Position numbers and translations under genes: made by a program. Below the pieces are notes generated by a model. That model had not been told where the DNA came from. It saw only the letters and a program-made list of their open reading frames with translations, and made no database searches. From the NCBI RefSeq assembly GCF_014698035.1, contig NZ_JACJSF010000002.1:62001-126000 (forward strand): 64,000 nucleotides of DNA. Direction: 5' to 3'. Positions 1-8,302 of the stretch are shown piece by piece. The stretch's first letter is position 1, and every line of letters begins with the position of its first letter. This DNA comes from Desmonostoc muscorum FACHB-395. GTDB taxonomy: Bacteria; Cyanobacteriota; Cyanobacteriia; Cyanobacteriales; Nostocaceae.

Positions 1-7
1 CTGTCAT
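1..7 (-). CDS. nifH: Probable start of nifH (first two codons only)
   Basis: Read on the minus strand, the last bases of the window are ATGACAG, preceded by a purine-rich AGGGAA about 9 bases upstream. Cyanobacterial NifH (nitrogenase Fe protein) proteins usually start Met-Thr-Asp/Glu, and nifH follows nifU or glbN in this operon in relatives. Only two codons are visible, so the call rests almost wholly on gene order and is an inference. Confidence 0.4.
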
Positions 8-64
8 TGTTCGTGTTTCCCTGCAATTGGTTGGTTGGTGGGTCTGTGCGTTTGTCAGTTGCGT

Positions 65-178
65 TCACGCCAGTTGAGCGACAGTAGTGAGCGCGTGTAG
101 AGCATCGTTGGTAGCGTTGGCATAAATGCCTGCTGGGGGCGATCGCTCCACAGCCAAAATTATTGACAGTAAGTTCAT
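65..178 (-). CDS. Possible 37-aa small ORF between glbN and nifH
   Basis: An ATG at 178 on the minus strand follows a good ribosome-binding sequence (GAGGAAG, about 5 bases upstream) and opens 37 codons ending in TGA. The peptide begins MNLLSIILAV and is otherwise rich in Ala, Thr and Asn; it contains one HIP1 octamer. I recognise no family. It lies in the leader of the presumed nifH gene, so it may be a leader peptide or a chance ORF. Confidence 0.25.
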   Translation of the reverse strand: MNLLSIILAVERSPPAGIYANATNDALHALTTVAQLA

Positions 179-204
179 CGATCTTCCTCGTTAAAATTTT
201 TTTC

Positions 205-262
205 TTTTGATTTTTTGTCCTTTGTCCTTTGTCATTTGTTGTGACAAAGAACAAAGAAAATT
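205..262. repeat. Heptamer-type tandem repeat
   Basis: Degenerate 7-bp units of the TTTGTCC/TTTGTCA type, with an inverted part (GACAAAGAACAAAG), lie downstream of glbN. Short tandemly repeated heptamers are common in heterocystous cyanobacterial intergenic DNA. No function is visible here. Confidence 0.6.
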
Positions 263-356
263 ACGCGATTTACAAATACGTCATAATGTGTTTCAGCTTG
301 CAAGATTCAATAGGACTTGATGTTGTTATTTGTCAACAATCAATACATAAGTCCTA

Positions 357-713
357 TTACTTGTTCAAAATAGCGCCCTTCATATTTGTGACGCGATCTA
401 GTGCAGCTTTGGTGTCTTCTGCTGATACTCCACGCACAGCCATTGCTTCACCTAGATGCTTGGCGATCGCATCGAAGTGTTGTTGCTGTAGGTTCATTCC
501 AGCGTGGGTTTTGTCCATTGGACGACCGCCGTATTGCTTTGGCCCTTCAAATATTTGACCTAAGAAAGCAACTAGATGATTGCGTTGCTTTGCCATGTCT
601 GTACCAGCAAAAATGGGATTGAGGAGGCTGTCTGCGGCAATGCGTTTGTGGAGTTCATCTACTACTTGTTCAATAGCTGGTTGTCCACCAATGTTGTCGT
701 ACAATGTGCTCAT
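357..713 (-). CDS. glbN: Cyanoglobin (truncated haemoglobin, group I)
   Basis: This 118-residue protein is a 2-over-2 truncated haemoglobin. It has the N-terminal helix region with LYDNIGG, the Phe-Gly-Gly-type turn region YGGRPMD, and the THAGMN segment that carries the proximal haem-ligating His near residue 70. Its length matches the family. In Nostoc commune the glbN gene is known to lie between nifU and nifH, exactly as here, which has led to proposals of an oxygen-handling role under nitrogen-fixing, micro-oxic conditions. It is transcribed in the same direction as nifU with a 220-bp gap, so it may have its own promoter or be part of a long nif transcript. Confidence 0.95.
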   Translation of the reverse strand: MSTLYDNIGGQPAIEQVVDELHKRIAADSLLNPIFAGTDMAKQRNHLVAFLGQIFEGPKQYGGRPMDKTHAGMNLQQQHFDAIAKHLGEAMAVRGVSAEDTKAALDRVTNMKGAILNK

Positions 714-935
714 ATCCTGTTCCTTTGAAGCGAGTTGGATGATGAAATTTGCAAGTAGGCGCTTAATCTTTTTGCCTATATGCTGTTAGCCGTCATAGCT
801 AATTTAGCTATCGGTTGTCGGTAGGATTGAAGCATTGATGTGGAGACAATTATATGGTTCAAATCCTACTTTCTGTTCCTGGCTGAATGCATATTAGAGC
901 GTATTTGTAGAATACGTTAAGTCCTACAGCAATTC

Positions 936-1835
936 CTAAACTGCTTCGACTACAAGGCTCTTGCTGACACGATCTTGTAATCTGGCTTCGATCGCAATTT
1001 TCAGAGTTGCTGTACTACTAGAACAGGAACCGCAAGCACCTTGCAGTACAACTTTAACGCGATCGCCTTCTACATCATAGAGTTCTACATCTCCCCCGTC
1101 TGCAATGAGTACGGGTCTGACTTCTTCATCAAGAACCTTTTGAATTAGAGCAATCTTTTGGACGTTTGTTAGCGCTCGTTCCTTAGATGTAACAATTTCT
1201 GTGGCAACTTTTACGCCGTAATTGTTGAGAGCAGGTGAGGCGTATTCCTGTTGAACTGATCTAATAATATCATCAATATTCGCCAGACAGGAACCGCATC
1301 CGCCACCAGCTTTCACATAATTTGTTACTTGCTCGGCATCCGTGAGATGATTTTCTAGAATCACGCGACGAATTTTAGATTCGCTGATGCCAAAGCAACT
1401 GCAAACTAATGCACCTTCATCATCATCATCGTGGGTAGCTAGAGGTATGCCACGATAGTTGTAGATAGCGGCTTCTAGCGCTTCTTGTCCCATGACAGAG
1501 CAGTGCATCTTTGCTTCTGGCAAACCACCCAGGTAATCTGCAATGTCTTTATTGGACACTTTCAGTGCTTCATCTAAGGTTAAACCTTTAACCATTTCGG
1601 TTAATGCACTAGAAGATGCGATCGCACTAGTACAACCAAAGGTTTGAAAGCGAGCATCTAGAATCTTATCAGATTCTACTTCCACTTTCAGGTGCAATCT
1701 CAGAGCATCGCCGCAAGCAATACTGCCGATTTCGCCCGTTGCAACCTTAACTCCAGCTTCGCCCGTTTCTTCAATTTCTCCCTGATTCTTGGGATCGTAA
1801 AACAGTTCTAATACTTTATCGGTGTAGTCCCACAT
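936..1835 (-). CDS. nifU: Fe-S cluster scaffold protein NifU
   Basis: A 299-residue three-domain scaffold that assembles Fe-S clusters for nitrogenase together with NifS. Residues about 1-125 are IscU-like (Cys in GSIACGDAL, FGCTSAIA and HCSVMG). Residues about 140-195 form a BFD-like [2Fe-2S] domain (CSCFGISESKI, then GGGCGSC). Residues about 225-299 are a NFU domain with the cluster-binding CGSC motif. The length is normal for cyanobacterial NifU. It lies 106 bp downstream of nifS in the same direction, with a heptamer-type repeat in the gap, and is co-oriented with nifB, fdxN and glbN. Confidence 0.97.
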   Translation of the reverse strand: MWDYTDKVLELFYDPKNQGEIEETGEAGVKVATGEIGSIACGDALRLHLKVEVESDKILDARFQTFGCTSAIASSSALTEMVKGLTLDEALKVSNKDIADYLGGLPEAKMHCSVMGQEALEAAIYNYRGIPLATHDDDDEGALVCSCFGISESKIRRVILENHLTDAEQVTNYVKAGGGCGSCLANIDDIIRSVQQEYASPALNNYGVKVATEIVTSKERALTNVQKIALIQKVLDEEVRPVLIADGGDVELYDVEGDRVKVVLQGACGSCSSSTATLKIAIEARLQDRVSKSLVVEAV

Positions 1836-1838
1836 ATT

Positions 1839-1940
1839 TAGTGCTGAGTAATGAGTGCTGAGTGCTGAGTGGGGGAGTGGGGAGTGGGGAGTAGTAAATT
1901 CTTTATTTCCTATTCCCTATTCCCTATTCCCTATTCCCTA
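1839..1940. repeat. Heptamer tandem repeats between nifS and nifU
   Basis: The whole 106-bp spacer is built from short units: GTGCTGA, then GTGGGGA, then four copies of TATTCCC. This is the heptanucleotide repeat class typical of heterocystous cyanobacteria. It may form structure in the nif transcript. Confidence 0.75.
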
Positions 1941-1941
1941 A

Positions 1942-3162
1942 TTAACGATGCGCTAATGCTTGTTCTTGTCCTTGCAACCAACCTGCATCATCATTTTTGA
2001 AGGGTGAGAGGGCGCGTAGACGTTCTACAATACCGGGCATTACCTCTATTACTTGATCGATTTCGGCTTCGGTGGTGTAGCGACAAAGACTGAAGCGAAT
2101 AGAACCGTGCAAAGTTGTGTAGGGTAAGCCCATTGCCCGCAGGACATGGGAAGGTTCCAGAGAACCGGAGGTACAAGCAGAACCGGATGATGCACAGATA
2201 CCGTATTTGTTCAATAACAGTAGAATTGCTTCACCTTCGATGTACTTGAAGCCGATATTGGTTGTGTTTGGCAATCTCTGCGTAACGTCACCGTTAACTA
2301 CACAATCGGGAATTTTAGCGAGTAAAGTTTGTTCCAAGCGATCGCGCAGCTTTCTTTCTCTGGCGATCGCTTCTTCTAAGTGTAACAGTTCTAGTTCCGC
2401 AGCTTTGCCCAAGGCGATAATTGCTGGAACATTCTCAGTTCCCGCCCTCCGTCCGCGTTCTTGGTGTCCCCCAAGAATGAAGGGACGGAACCGAACCCCG
2501 CGCCGGATATATAAAGCACCAATTCCTTTAGGCCCGTGCAGCTTGTGACCAGACAGGGTTAACATATCCACGGTGCTAGTCTTCATATTCAACGGGATTT
2601 TTCCCACTGCTTGCACTGCATCTACATGGAAGATAGCGCCAGATTCTTTCACCCGCAACCCAATTTGCTCAATCGGGAAAATCGTGCCAGTTTCGTTATT
2701 AGCATACATAATTGTCACCAAGGCGGTGTTACCCGTCAAGGAAGCTTCTAGTTCATCTAAATCTAGCTGCCCTTGATTATTTACTGATAAATAGGTAACA
2801 CTATAACCTTGGGTTTCTAATTGTTTGCAGACATTGAGTACTGCTGGATGTTCAACTTGGGTAGTGACGATGTGTCGCTTTTCTGGTTGCGCTAACAGTG
2901 CGGCTCGAATCGCCGCGTTATCTCCTTCAGTTCCACAACTTGTGTAGACAATTTCAGATTCATCGGCTCCCAGCATAGCTGCAAGTTGTTCTCTTGCGGT
3001 TCTCACTGCTTTACCGACTTGCCCACCAAAGGTATGCATACTGGAGGGATTGCCGTAATAATCTGTGAGGTAAGGTAACATTACCTCTATAACTTCTGGG
3101 TCTACCTTAGTGGTAGCATTATTATCAAGATAGATGCAGTTATTTTGCATTGTTGTCTTCAA
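1942..3162 (-). CDS. nifS: Cysteine desulfurase NifS
   Basis: A 406-residue PLP enzyme that takes sulfur from cysteine and passes it to NifU. Visible features are the N-terminal YLDNNATTKVDPEV motif, HVDAVQAVGK, the PLP-lysine motif SGHKLHGPKG near residue 206, and the active-site cysteine loop SSGSACTSGS near residue 328, which are diagnostic of the NifS/IscS class. The start codon at 3162 sits beside the repeat that also covers the fdxN stop codon. It is co-oriented with its operon neighbours. Confidence 0.97.
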   Translation of the reverse strand: MKTTMQNNCIYLDNNATTKVDPEVIEVMLPYLTDYYGNPSSMHTFGGQVGKAVRTAREQLAAMLGADESEIVYTSCGTEGDNAAIRAALLAQPEKRHIVTTQVEHPAVLNVCKQLETQGYSVTYLSVNNQGQLDLDELEASLTGNTALVTIMYANNETGTIFPIEQIGLRVKESGAIFHVDAVQAVGKIPLNMKTSTVDMLTLSGHKLHGPKGIGALYIRRGVRFRPFILGGHQERGRRAGTENVPAIIALGKAAELELLHLEEAIARERKLRDRLEQTLLAKIPDCVVNGDVTQRLPNTTNIGFKYIEGEAILLLLNKYGICASSGSACTSGSLEPSHVLRAMGLPYTTLHGSIRFSLCRYTTEAEIDQVIEVMPGIVERLRALSPFKNDDAGWLQGQEQALAHR

Positions 3163-3194
3163 TTACGAATTACGAATTACGAATTACGAATTAT
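3161..3194. repeat. AATTACG heptamer repeat covering the fdxN stop
   Basis: Nearly five copies of the heptamer AATTACG separate nifS from fdxN. The repeat extends into fdxN, so the last residues of the ferredoxin (RNS) and its stop codon are encoded by repeat DNA. Confidence 0.8.
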
Positions 3195-3530
3195 TTGGGG
3201 TTGACGCTTTTGCAACTGCTCAGAGTATTTCTGAGAATAGCTGTTAAACCAGCGTTCCCAGTAATCTTGTTTATTTGTTAATTTAGCGACTACGCGGTTG
3301 TAATTGGCAAACCAGCCTTCCCAGTAATCGCTAGGCTGCTTAACGCAACCGTCGCAGGTGGGACAACCAGCTTTACACTGAGGTACGGTATGAATGCTAC
3401 CAACACAATTTGTACAAAGTTCAGGGTCAATCCAGTGCTGTCCGTCAACCACTTTAACTGCATTTGTGGGACATACCGTTAGACAGAGATTGCAGGAAAT
3501 ACACTGGCTAGTAAGAATTTTGTAAGCCAT
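3177..3530 (-). CDS. fdxN: Bacterial-type 2[4Fe-4S] ferredoxin FdxN
   Basis: A 117-residue ferredoxin. The first motif CISCNLCLTVCP is canonical. The second has the extended spacing seen in nif ferredoxins (CTNC, then CKAGCPTC, then CDGC). The C-terminal tail has a twice-occurring DYWE-W-F motif. It lies between nifB and nifS, as in other heterocystous cyanobacteria. In Anabaena sp. PCC 7120 this gene is split by a large excisable element; here it reads through without interruption. The extreme C-terminus comes from an intergenic heptamer repeat. Confidence 0.93.
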   Translation of the reverse strand: MAYKILTSQCISCNLCLTVCPTNAVKVVDGQHWIDPELCTNCVGSIHTVPQCKAGCPTCDGCVKQPSDYWEGWFANYNRVVAKLTNKQDYWERWFNSYSQKYSEQLQKRQPQIIRNS

Positions 3531-3559
3531 GATTTATTCTCCTTTTGGGAATGGGGCAT

Positions 3560-3656
3560 TAGAGTCAGGGGAGAGGTTACAGGTGACAGGTGATAGGTAA
3601 TAATCTCTCCCCTGTCCCCTGTAACCTATTCCCTATTCGTTATTCCCTAATTCCTT
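3560..3656. repeat. Heptamer-type inverted repeat between fdxN and nifB
   Basis: Units such as GGTTACA, GGTGACA and GGTGATA are followed by the complementary CTGTAACC and by TATTCCC units, so the transcript could fold into a hairpin. It overlaps the 3' end of nifB. Confidence 0.6.
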
Positions 3657-5084
3657 AACGTATTGCTCGTAGAACTCCAAAGCAACCTTTTCAATTACGT
3701 CGTAAGCTTCAATAGTCTTGATTCCAGCTTCTTGCAATTTTTCTTGAGGACAGTTACCAATCTTGGAGACTAAAACTGCTTTGCAATCTGCGATCGCTTT
3801 CATAATATGCTCAAAAGAAGCTTCTTCGCCGTATCCACCTTGGCAGTATTGGTCAATTTTGCGATGACCAACAAAGCGAACTTCGTTTCCACCCACTTCG
3901 TAAATTTGGAATTCTTTCGCATGACCGAAGTGTTGGTTAACTAATCCGCCGCCTTTGGTTGCTACTGCAACTAAAACTTTCGGACTGTTGGCAATTTTCT
4001 TACCAGCTAGGGCTTTATCTTTGGCTACTTTAAGTTCTTCTTTAAACTTCTCAATACCTTCGTGAACAGTAGCGCGTTGTTCCATGTCATATTCGGGAGC
4101 CATTTCCAAGAATTTCTCTTTAGAAAATTCTTGGCTGCGGTCTTCTCCCAACAATCCGACTGCATCGGCACGGCACTGGCGACAGTGACGCATCATTTTC
4201 ATGTTACCAGAGCAGTTGTCTTGAACTTCTTTGAGTTCTTTGGGTGTGGGGCCGCGTTGACCGATTAAACCGAAGTGTGTGCCATGTTCTGGTGCAGAAA
4301 TCAATGGCATGATGTTGTGCAAGAATGCACCTTTCTCACGAATGACTCGATTCACTTCGACTAAGTGATGGTCATTAATTCCGGGAATCATCACGGAGTT
4401 GACTTTGCACAAGATGTCAGCATCTTTCAGGGCTTGCAATCCTTCCATCTGTCTTTCGTGGAGGATTTTCGCACCTTCAAGACCTCTATAGCGCTTGCGT
4501 CTGTAGTGAACCCAAGGATAAATCTTAGCACCGATCTCTGGATCTACCATGTTAATGGTGATCGTTACGTGATCTATATTTAATTGTTTAATGCGATCGA
4601 TGTAGTCTGGCAGCATTAAACCATTGGTTGATAAGCAAAGCTTGATGTCTGGTGCTTGCGCTGCAATCAACTCAAATGTGCGGAAAGTTTTTTCTGGGTT
4701 CGCCAATGGGTCGCCAGGACCGGCAATTCCCACAACTGTCATTTGCGGAATCTTACCACCAATGACCAAAGCTTTATGTGCTGCTTCTTCTGGTGTTAGC
4801 AATTCGCTAACTACTCCAGGACGGCTTTCGTTAGCGCAATCATATTTGCGGTTGCAATAGTTGCATTGAATGTTGCAAGCTGGTGCAACTGCAACGTGCA
4901 TCCGGGCGTAGTGGTGATGAGCGTCTTCGCTGTAGCAGGGATGTTTAGCAATGCGTTCTTGGAGCTTTTCGTCCCTTTCCACGGTGGTGCTGGTGGTGCT
5001 GTCACAGCCGCAACCACCTGATTTTGCTTGGGTTGGCGATTCCGTAGCGTTGGAGTTGAGGAGTCGTGTAGACGGTGATGTCAT
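3633..5084 (-). CDS. nifB: Nitrogenase cofactor biosynthesis protein NifB
   Basis: This radical-SAM enzyme builds NifB-co, the Fe-S-C precursor of the FeMo-cofactor. The radical-SAM motif CNIQCNYC lies near residue 68, and a NifX/NafY-like domain ([10 protein letters not shown]) covers about residues 368-470. The reading frame stays open upstream to 5261. I prefer the ATG at 5084 (483 residues, starting MTSPSTRLL) because the upstream 59 codons look non-conserved and the Cys-rich GGCGC region normally lies near the N-terminus. No strong ribosome-binding site is visible at either start. It is the first gene of the leftward nif operon. Confidence 0.95.
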   Translation of the reverse strand: MTSPSTRLLNSNATESPTQAKSGGCGCDSTTSTTVERDEKLQERIAKHPCYSEDAHHHYARMHVAVAPACNIQCNYCNRKYDCANESRPGVVSELLTPEEAAHKALVIGGKIPQMTVVGIAGPGDPLANPEKTFRTFELIAAQAPDIKLCLSTNGLMLPDYIDRIKQLNIDHVTITINMVDPEIGAKIYPWVHYRRKRYRGLEGAKILHERQMEGLQALKDADILCKVNSVMIPGINDHHLVEVNRVIREKGAFLHNIMPLISAPEHGTHFGLIGQRGPTPKELKEVQDNCSGNMKMMRHCRQCRADAVGLLGEDRSQEFSKEKFLEMAPEYDMEQRATVHEGIEKFKEELKVAKDKALAGKKIANSPKVLVAVATKGGGLVNQHFGHAKEFQIYEVGGNEVRFVGHRKIDQYCQGGYGEEASFEHIMKAIADCKAVLVSKIGNCPQEKLQEAGIKTIEAYDVIEKVALEFYEQYVKELGNNE

Positions 5085-5431
5085 TGAGTTTCGCAAAAGG
5101 TCGGTGGACTTGGCTGCCACTGTGGGAGATGTTGTTGCTACTCTTTCATGCCCAGAATTGAAGTCGCGTCTTCCACACTGCCTGCAAACCCTTGGGTGAG
5201 GGCGACTTGTTTTCAAGTCAGGCAGGCGATAGATATCTGATGTTCGGCTGGTGTGTGTCAACGTTCGGTTCTTGGGTAGAATTGGTGCTTACAGCCGCGA
5301 CTTCTCTTCACTTCAGGCATGGTGCTATGTCATCCCTCCACTCACTTTTCGCTTTGTTTTGTTTCAGAGCGTTAGGTGATTGGCGATATAAGATTTATAG
5401 CAGCCGTCTCCCAGCCAGATGTTGCGTCTCT

Positions 5432-5669
5432 CTAGGATAGAATTTATTGGATTTATTACTTTTGTACTCAAATACTAAAAACCCTAATTCTTCAAGCATT
5501 ACAAGAATTAAAAAAGTTTTTTTCAGGTAGGGGTTCTAGTATTTTTTGGTTGGGGTTCTAGTGTTTATAGATAGGGGTTCAGGATTTCTTTGTACTCAGC
5601 CAAAACCCAATCCCAGTAAGGAATTTAATCTACTTGTAACTGGGTTTGGGTTATTTAAATGTGTACTCA
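5432..5669 (-). promoter_or_regulatory. nifB promoter module (three 22-bp-phased boxes plus core)
   Basis: Read towards nifB, three boxes ending in ACCCC (minus strand of 5574-5584, 5552-5562 and 5530-5540) are spaced exactly 22 bp apart; two read ACTAGAACCCC. TGAGTACA occurs at 5662-5669, 5591-5598 and 5463-5470. The last begins a core (5432-5470) that includes AATCCAATAAAT and matches the cysE/nifP upstream region at 29 of its first 35 bases. In other cyanobacteria the activator CnfR (PatB) acts on nifB and nifP promoters, so CnfR is the obvious candidate; that link is inference. The core lies about 350 bp before the nifB ATG, implying a long leader. Confidence 0.7.
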
Positions 5670-5670
5670 G

Positions 5671-6088
5671 ACTGCCCTCAAATTCCGTCAAAAGCAGTAA
5701 ATGCCAAGGGTTTGAGGGTGAAAAACTGGAGTAGTCTACATCGTTCTACTCCAGAAACGTGCGAAATTCAATTCTGTATCTAACATATCATTTTTTTCAG
5801 GGTAAAAATGCAATTCATATTTATTTAATTTTTGCTTTGACAATGATATTCAATTGTGGTTCTAAGTCTTATCTGATAAGCGATATGAGGCAACGGAAAT
5901 AGATATATTGCTGCACATAATTTTCAAAAAACTTAACTTTTAACTCCTTTTTTTTCATTCCCGCAATGAGGAGATAGGTAAGAAACTGTCGGATTTTGTG
6001 TTTAAGAGAAACAACAAACTATAATCTAACATGATTGAGCGATCGCAATGAATTTTCTGAATTGCTCACTACAAACCTTAACGAAAAA
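5671..6088. other. AT-rich spacer, no gene seen
   Basis: Between the nifB promoter module and the terminator of the dehydrogenase-like gene I see only AT-rich DNA with no convincing ORF, RNA or repeat. Confidence 0.5.
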
Positions 6089-6113
6089 CCCCCTTCCCGT
6101 GTTGGGAAGGGGG
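6089..6113 (-). terminator. Intrinsic terminator of the dehydrogenase-like gene
   Basis: A perfect 10-bp GC-rich stem (CCCCCTTCCC / GGGAAGGGGG) with a 5-base loop is followed on the minus strand by a TTTTT tract. It lies 26 bp beyond the stop codon at 6139. Confidence 0.85.
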
Positions 6114-6138
6114 AAAATTTAAAATCTGACGAGTGGTG

Positions 6139-7767
6139 CTACTTGACCTCTATAAACGAGATTATGTTATCGAAGTCAGCCCCAACTGACTTATAATCAC
6201 CAGCGCTAAACTCACGGCATCGACCACCAGTTTCATGTTGGCAGACACGTACAACGGTACCTGGTGGTACACTTAACGAGCTAATAGTGTCGTTTCCCAC
6301 AACCTTTAAGTTACCTTGGTTGGCTTTGTATACTCCTGGAGTTGTAGGAAAAGACTGGGAAGAACCAGCAAAATTAGCATCTCTGTAGACCTTAACCACC
6401 TTTGCTGACGGCGTGTAGGAGAGCTTGTAGATGGTGCCGCTATAATCATCCGAAATTAACAAACTACCTTGTTGATCGACTACCATATCTACGGGTCGCC
6501 CCCAGATTTCTTGTGTTTCTGGAACTAGCCAACCGTTGACTAAATCCATCTCCTGCTCTGGAGCCTTTGTGCTATTGTTCCAGGGAAAGTAAGCTATTTT
6601 GTAGCCCGTTTTCTTCTGTCGATTCCATGAACCATGCAGCCCCGCCACTGCCCCATTTGAGTACAGGCTGGGAAAGTTAGTATTTTGTAAGAAAGTTAGT
6701 CCCAAGGGAGCGGAATGGGCTTGGATACCCTTGTTAATCCTGTCCATTGCATTGCAATTAACCTTGCCATTAGCATTGAACTCATAGTCGAGGTCAAAGG
6801 GCATATTGTTCACGCCATTTGAAGTATCAGGATTGGGGTTGCAAAATGGCCAACCGTAGTTACCGCCATCTCGGACTCGCGTAAACTCCTCTGGTGGGTG
6901 GTTGTCCACGTAGGAAGGGATAATCTTACCGTAATTGCCACTGCCATCGTTGAAGGGATAGGCGATGTTATCTCGATTATTAACAACTACCCAAAGGTCA
7001 TTTGTGTTAGGCAAGAATGCTAATCCTTCGGCATTACGTAAGCCTTGGGCAAACAGCCGTCGATTGCTTCCATCTGCGTTGTACTGGTAAACTGCACCAC
7101 GCACTGGGTTACTGATAGTATCTTCCTTGCAAGCATTGCAGGTCGAGGCAATGGACACATACAGTTTGTGATTGGCATCAAGGGCGATGTTTTTCAGTTC
7201 GTGACCATAAGCGCCTTTGAGTTCAGACGTGCTGCTGTCTGGTAAGCCAGTTACAACAATTTGACGATTTTTTGCGGTTAAGTCTCCAGAGTTGTAGATA
7301 AAGCGATTAATTTGATGAGTTTCAGAGATATAAACGTATGTGGTGTTGTTTATCTTATGAAACACAATGTCGTGTGGCTTGCGTAGACCCGTTACGAAGT
7401 CAGAAATAATTGGGTCTTTGCTGCCATTTGGCCGGACAATTAATACTTTATTCCCACTGGGTTGTGATACTAGAAGATCCCCATTGGGAGCAACTGCCAT
7501 AAAGCGAGCTTTGTTTATACGAGCATAAACAGCGATGGAGAAGTTGGGGGGTACTTTCAAGTAACGGTTAATATTGAAGGGTGCATAGTTCATGCTACTA
7601 GGCACTTTCAGCTTGGTTTCAACAGACGCAGCAGGCGGTTGGCCCAACGCTGCGGGGGAAAAAACCTCTAAGGATATTAAACTAGCAACTGAAGGGATTA
7701 AACTAACTAGCGACGCAGATAATATGCGTCTGAGCATTGGTATTTGGTTTAGGGAAAACATAACCAT
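6139..7767 (-). CDS. Secreted sorbosone-dehydrogenase-like propeller with crystallin domain
   Basis: This 542-residue protein has an N-terminal signal peptide (hydrophobic stretch about residues 12-42). A glucose/sorbosone dehydrogenase-type beta-propeller follows (about 60-450, with LRNAEGLAF and the RDGGNYGWPFCNP segment typical of that fold). The last about 85 residues look like a beta/gamma-crystallin domain (VKVYRDANFAG, then NDTISSLSVPPGT, then DNIISFIEV). Such propellers use PQQ or calcium, but the substrate cannot be told from sequence. It is probably periplasmic or extracellular. It is a single-gene unit with its own terminator, at the left end of the block separating nifB from cysE. 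Confidence 0.8.
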   Translation of the reverse strand: MVMFSLNQIPMLRRILSASLVSLIPSVASLISLEVFSPAALGQPPAASVETKLKVPSSMNYAPFNINRYLKVPPNFSIAVYARINKARFMAVAPNGDLLVSQPSGNKVLIVRPNGSKDPIISDFVTGLRKPHDIVFHKINNTTYVYISETHQINRFIYNSGDLTAKNRQIVVTGLPDSSTSELKGAYGHELKNIALDANHKLYVSIASTCNACKEDTISNPVRGAVYQYNADGSNRRLFAQGLRNAEGLAFLPNTNDLWVVVNNRDNIAYPFNDGSGNYGKIIPSYVDNHPPEEFTRVRDGGNYGWPFCNPNPDTSNGVNNMPFDLDYEFNANGKVNCNAMDRINKGIQAHSAPLGLTFLQNTNFPSLYSNGAVAGLHGSWNRQKKTGYKIAYFPWNNSTKAPEQEMDLVNGWLVPETQEIWGRPVDMVVDQQGSLLISDDYSGTIYKLSYTPSAKVVKVYRDANFAGSSQSFPTTPGVYKANQGNLKVVGNDTISSLSVPPGTVVRVCQHETGGRCREFSAGDYKSVGADFDNIISFIEVK

Positions 7768-7811
7768 TCTTAACTTTTCTCTAGCCTGGTAGTGATATAT
7801 CTGACACGTAA

Positions 7812-7838
7812 CTCTCGGCTAGCCGAATTTTCCGAGAG
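7812..7838. repeat. Inverted repeat upstream of the dehydrogenase-like gene
   Basis: CTCTCGG and CCGAGAG are separated by 13 bp, and a CGGCTAGCCG palindrome overlaps the left arm. It lies 45 bp upstream of the gene starting at 7767, a plausible place for an operator. Confidence 0.4.
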
Positions 7839-8098
7839 ATTCAGAACAAAGATACTCAGGGTACTTGTTTTTGAAAATACTTCGTTAAATATCTTTATAT
7901 AGTGCATATACTATTATCTTTCCTAACTCATCAAAAAATGGGTGAATCAAGAGTTGCAAAGAAAGGCATAGCGATCGCTCTTTTCAACTAAAATAGTCCT
8001 TAAAACCAACGAAATTATCACCATTGCACCTAGCCATAAAACCTTGTTTAGGCAGTCTTACAGCGTTATTTTCATATCAATAAGCCAAATTGGTATTT

Positions 8099-8131
8099 GA
8101 AAAACCATAAGCGTTCAAGACTTGGTTTTTC
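8099..8131. repeat. 9-bp inverted repeat upstream of the NACHT gene
   Basis: GAAAAACCA and TGGTTTTTC pair perfectly around a 15-base loop. It lies about 170 bp before the NACHT ATG and could act as a weak terminator or transcript structure. Confidence 0.4.
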
Positions 8132-8170
8132 TCAAAGAATTGATTGAACCTGGTAAAATCTGTTTGGTAA

Positions 8171-8197
8171 TTGAGCGCACATATCCCTTGGTATAAT
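8171..8197 (+). promoter_or_regulatory. Possible sigma-70-type promoter for the NACHT cassette
   Basis: TTGAGC at 8171-8176 and a consensus TATAAT at 8192-8197 are separated by 15 bp, slightly short of the ideal. The -10 lies about 105 bp upstream of the preferred ATG at 8303. It is the best promoter-like sequence before this rightward gene set. Confidence 0.35.
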
Positions 8198-8302
8198 TAG
8201 CGGCAGATACCTGTGATATTTCTGCAATAACCCCGAAATCTGGAAACATTACTCCAACTAGTGGATATACTCGTAATCAAAATCTCAACAGAAGCGAGTA
8301 TT

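Noticed and set aside
780..880. GGTTCAAATCC, which resembles a tRNA T-loop, near 855
   Set aside because: The flanking five bases on each side do not pair as a T-stem and no acceptor or anticodon stem can be built.
3177..3530. Search for an excisable element in fdxN as in Anabaena PCC 7120
   Set aside because: The gene is continuous from start to stop with normal length; no insertion is present.
1800..3660. CRISPR array from the many short direct repeats between nif genes
   Set aside because: Units are 7 bp with no unique spacers; they are heptamer repeats, not CRISPR repeats.
5460..5475. GTACTCAAATAC as an NtcA site upstream of nifB
   Set aside because: NtcA needs GTA-N8-TAC; here the spacer is six bases. 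The sequence is better explained as part of the shared TGAGTACA core.
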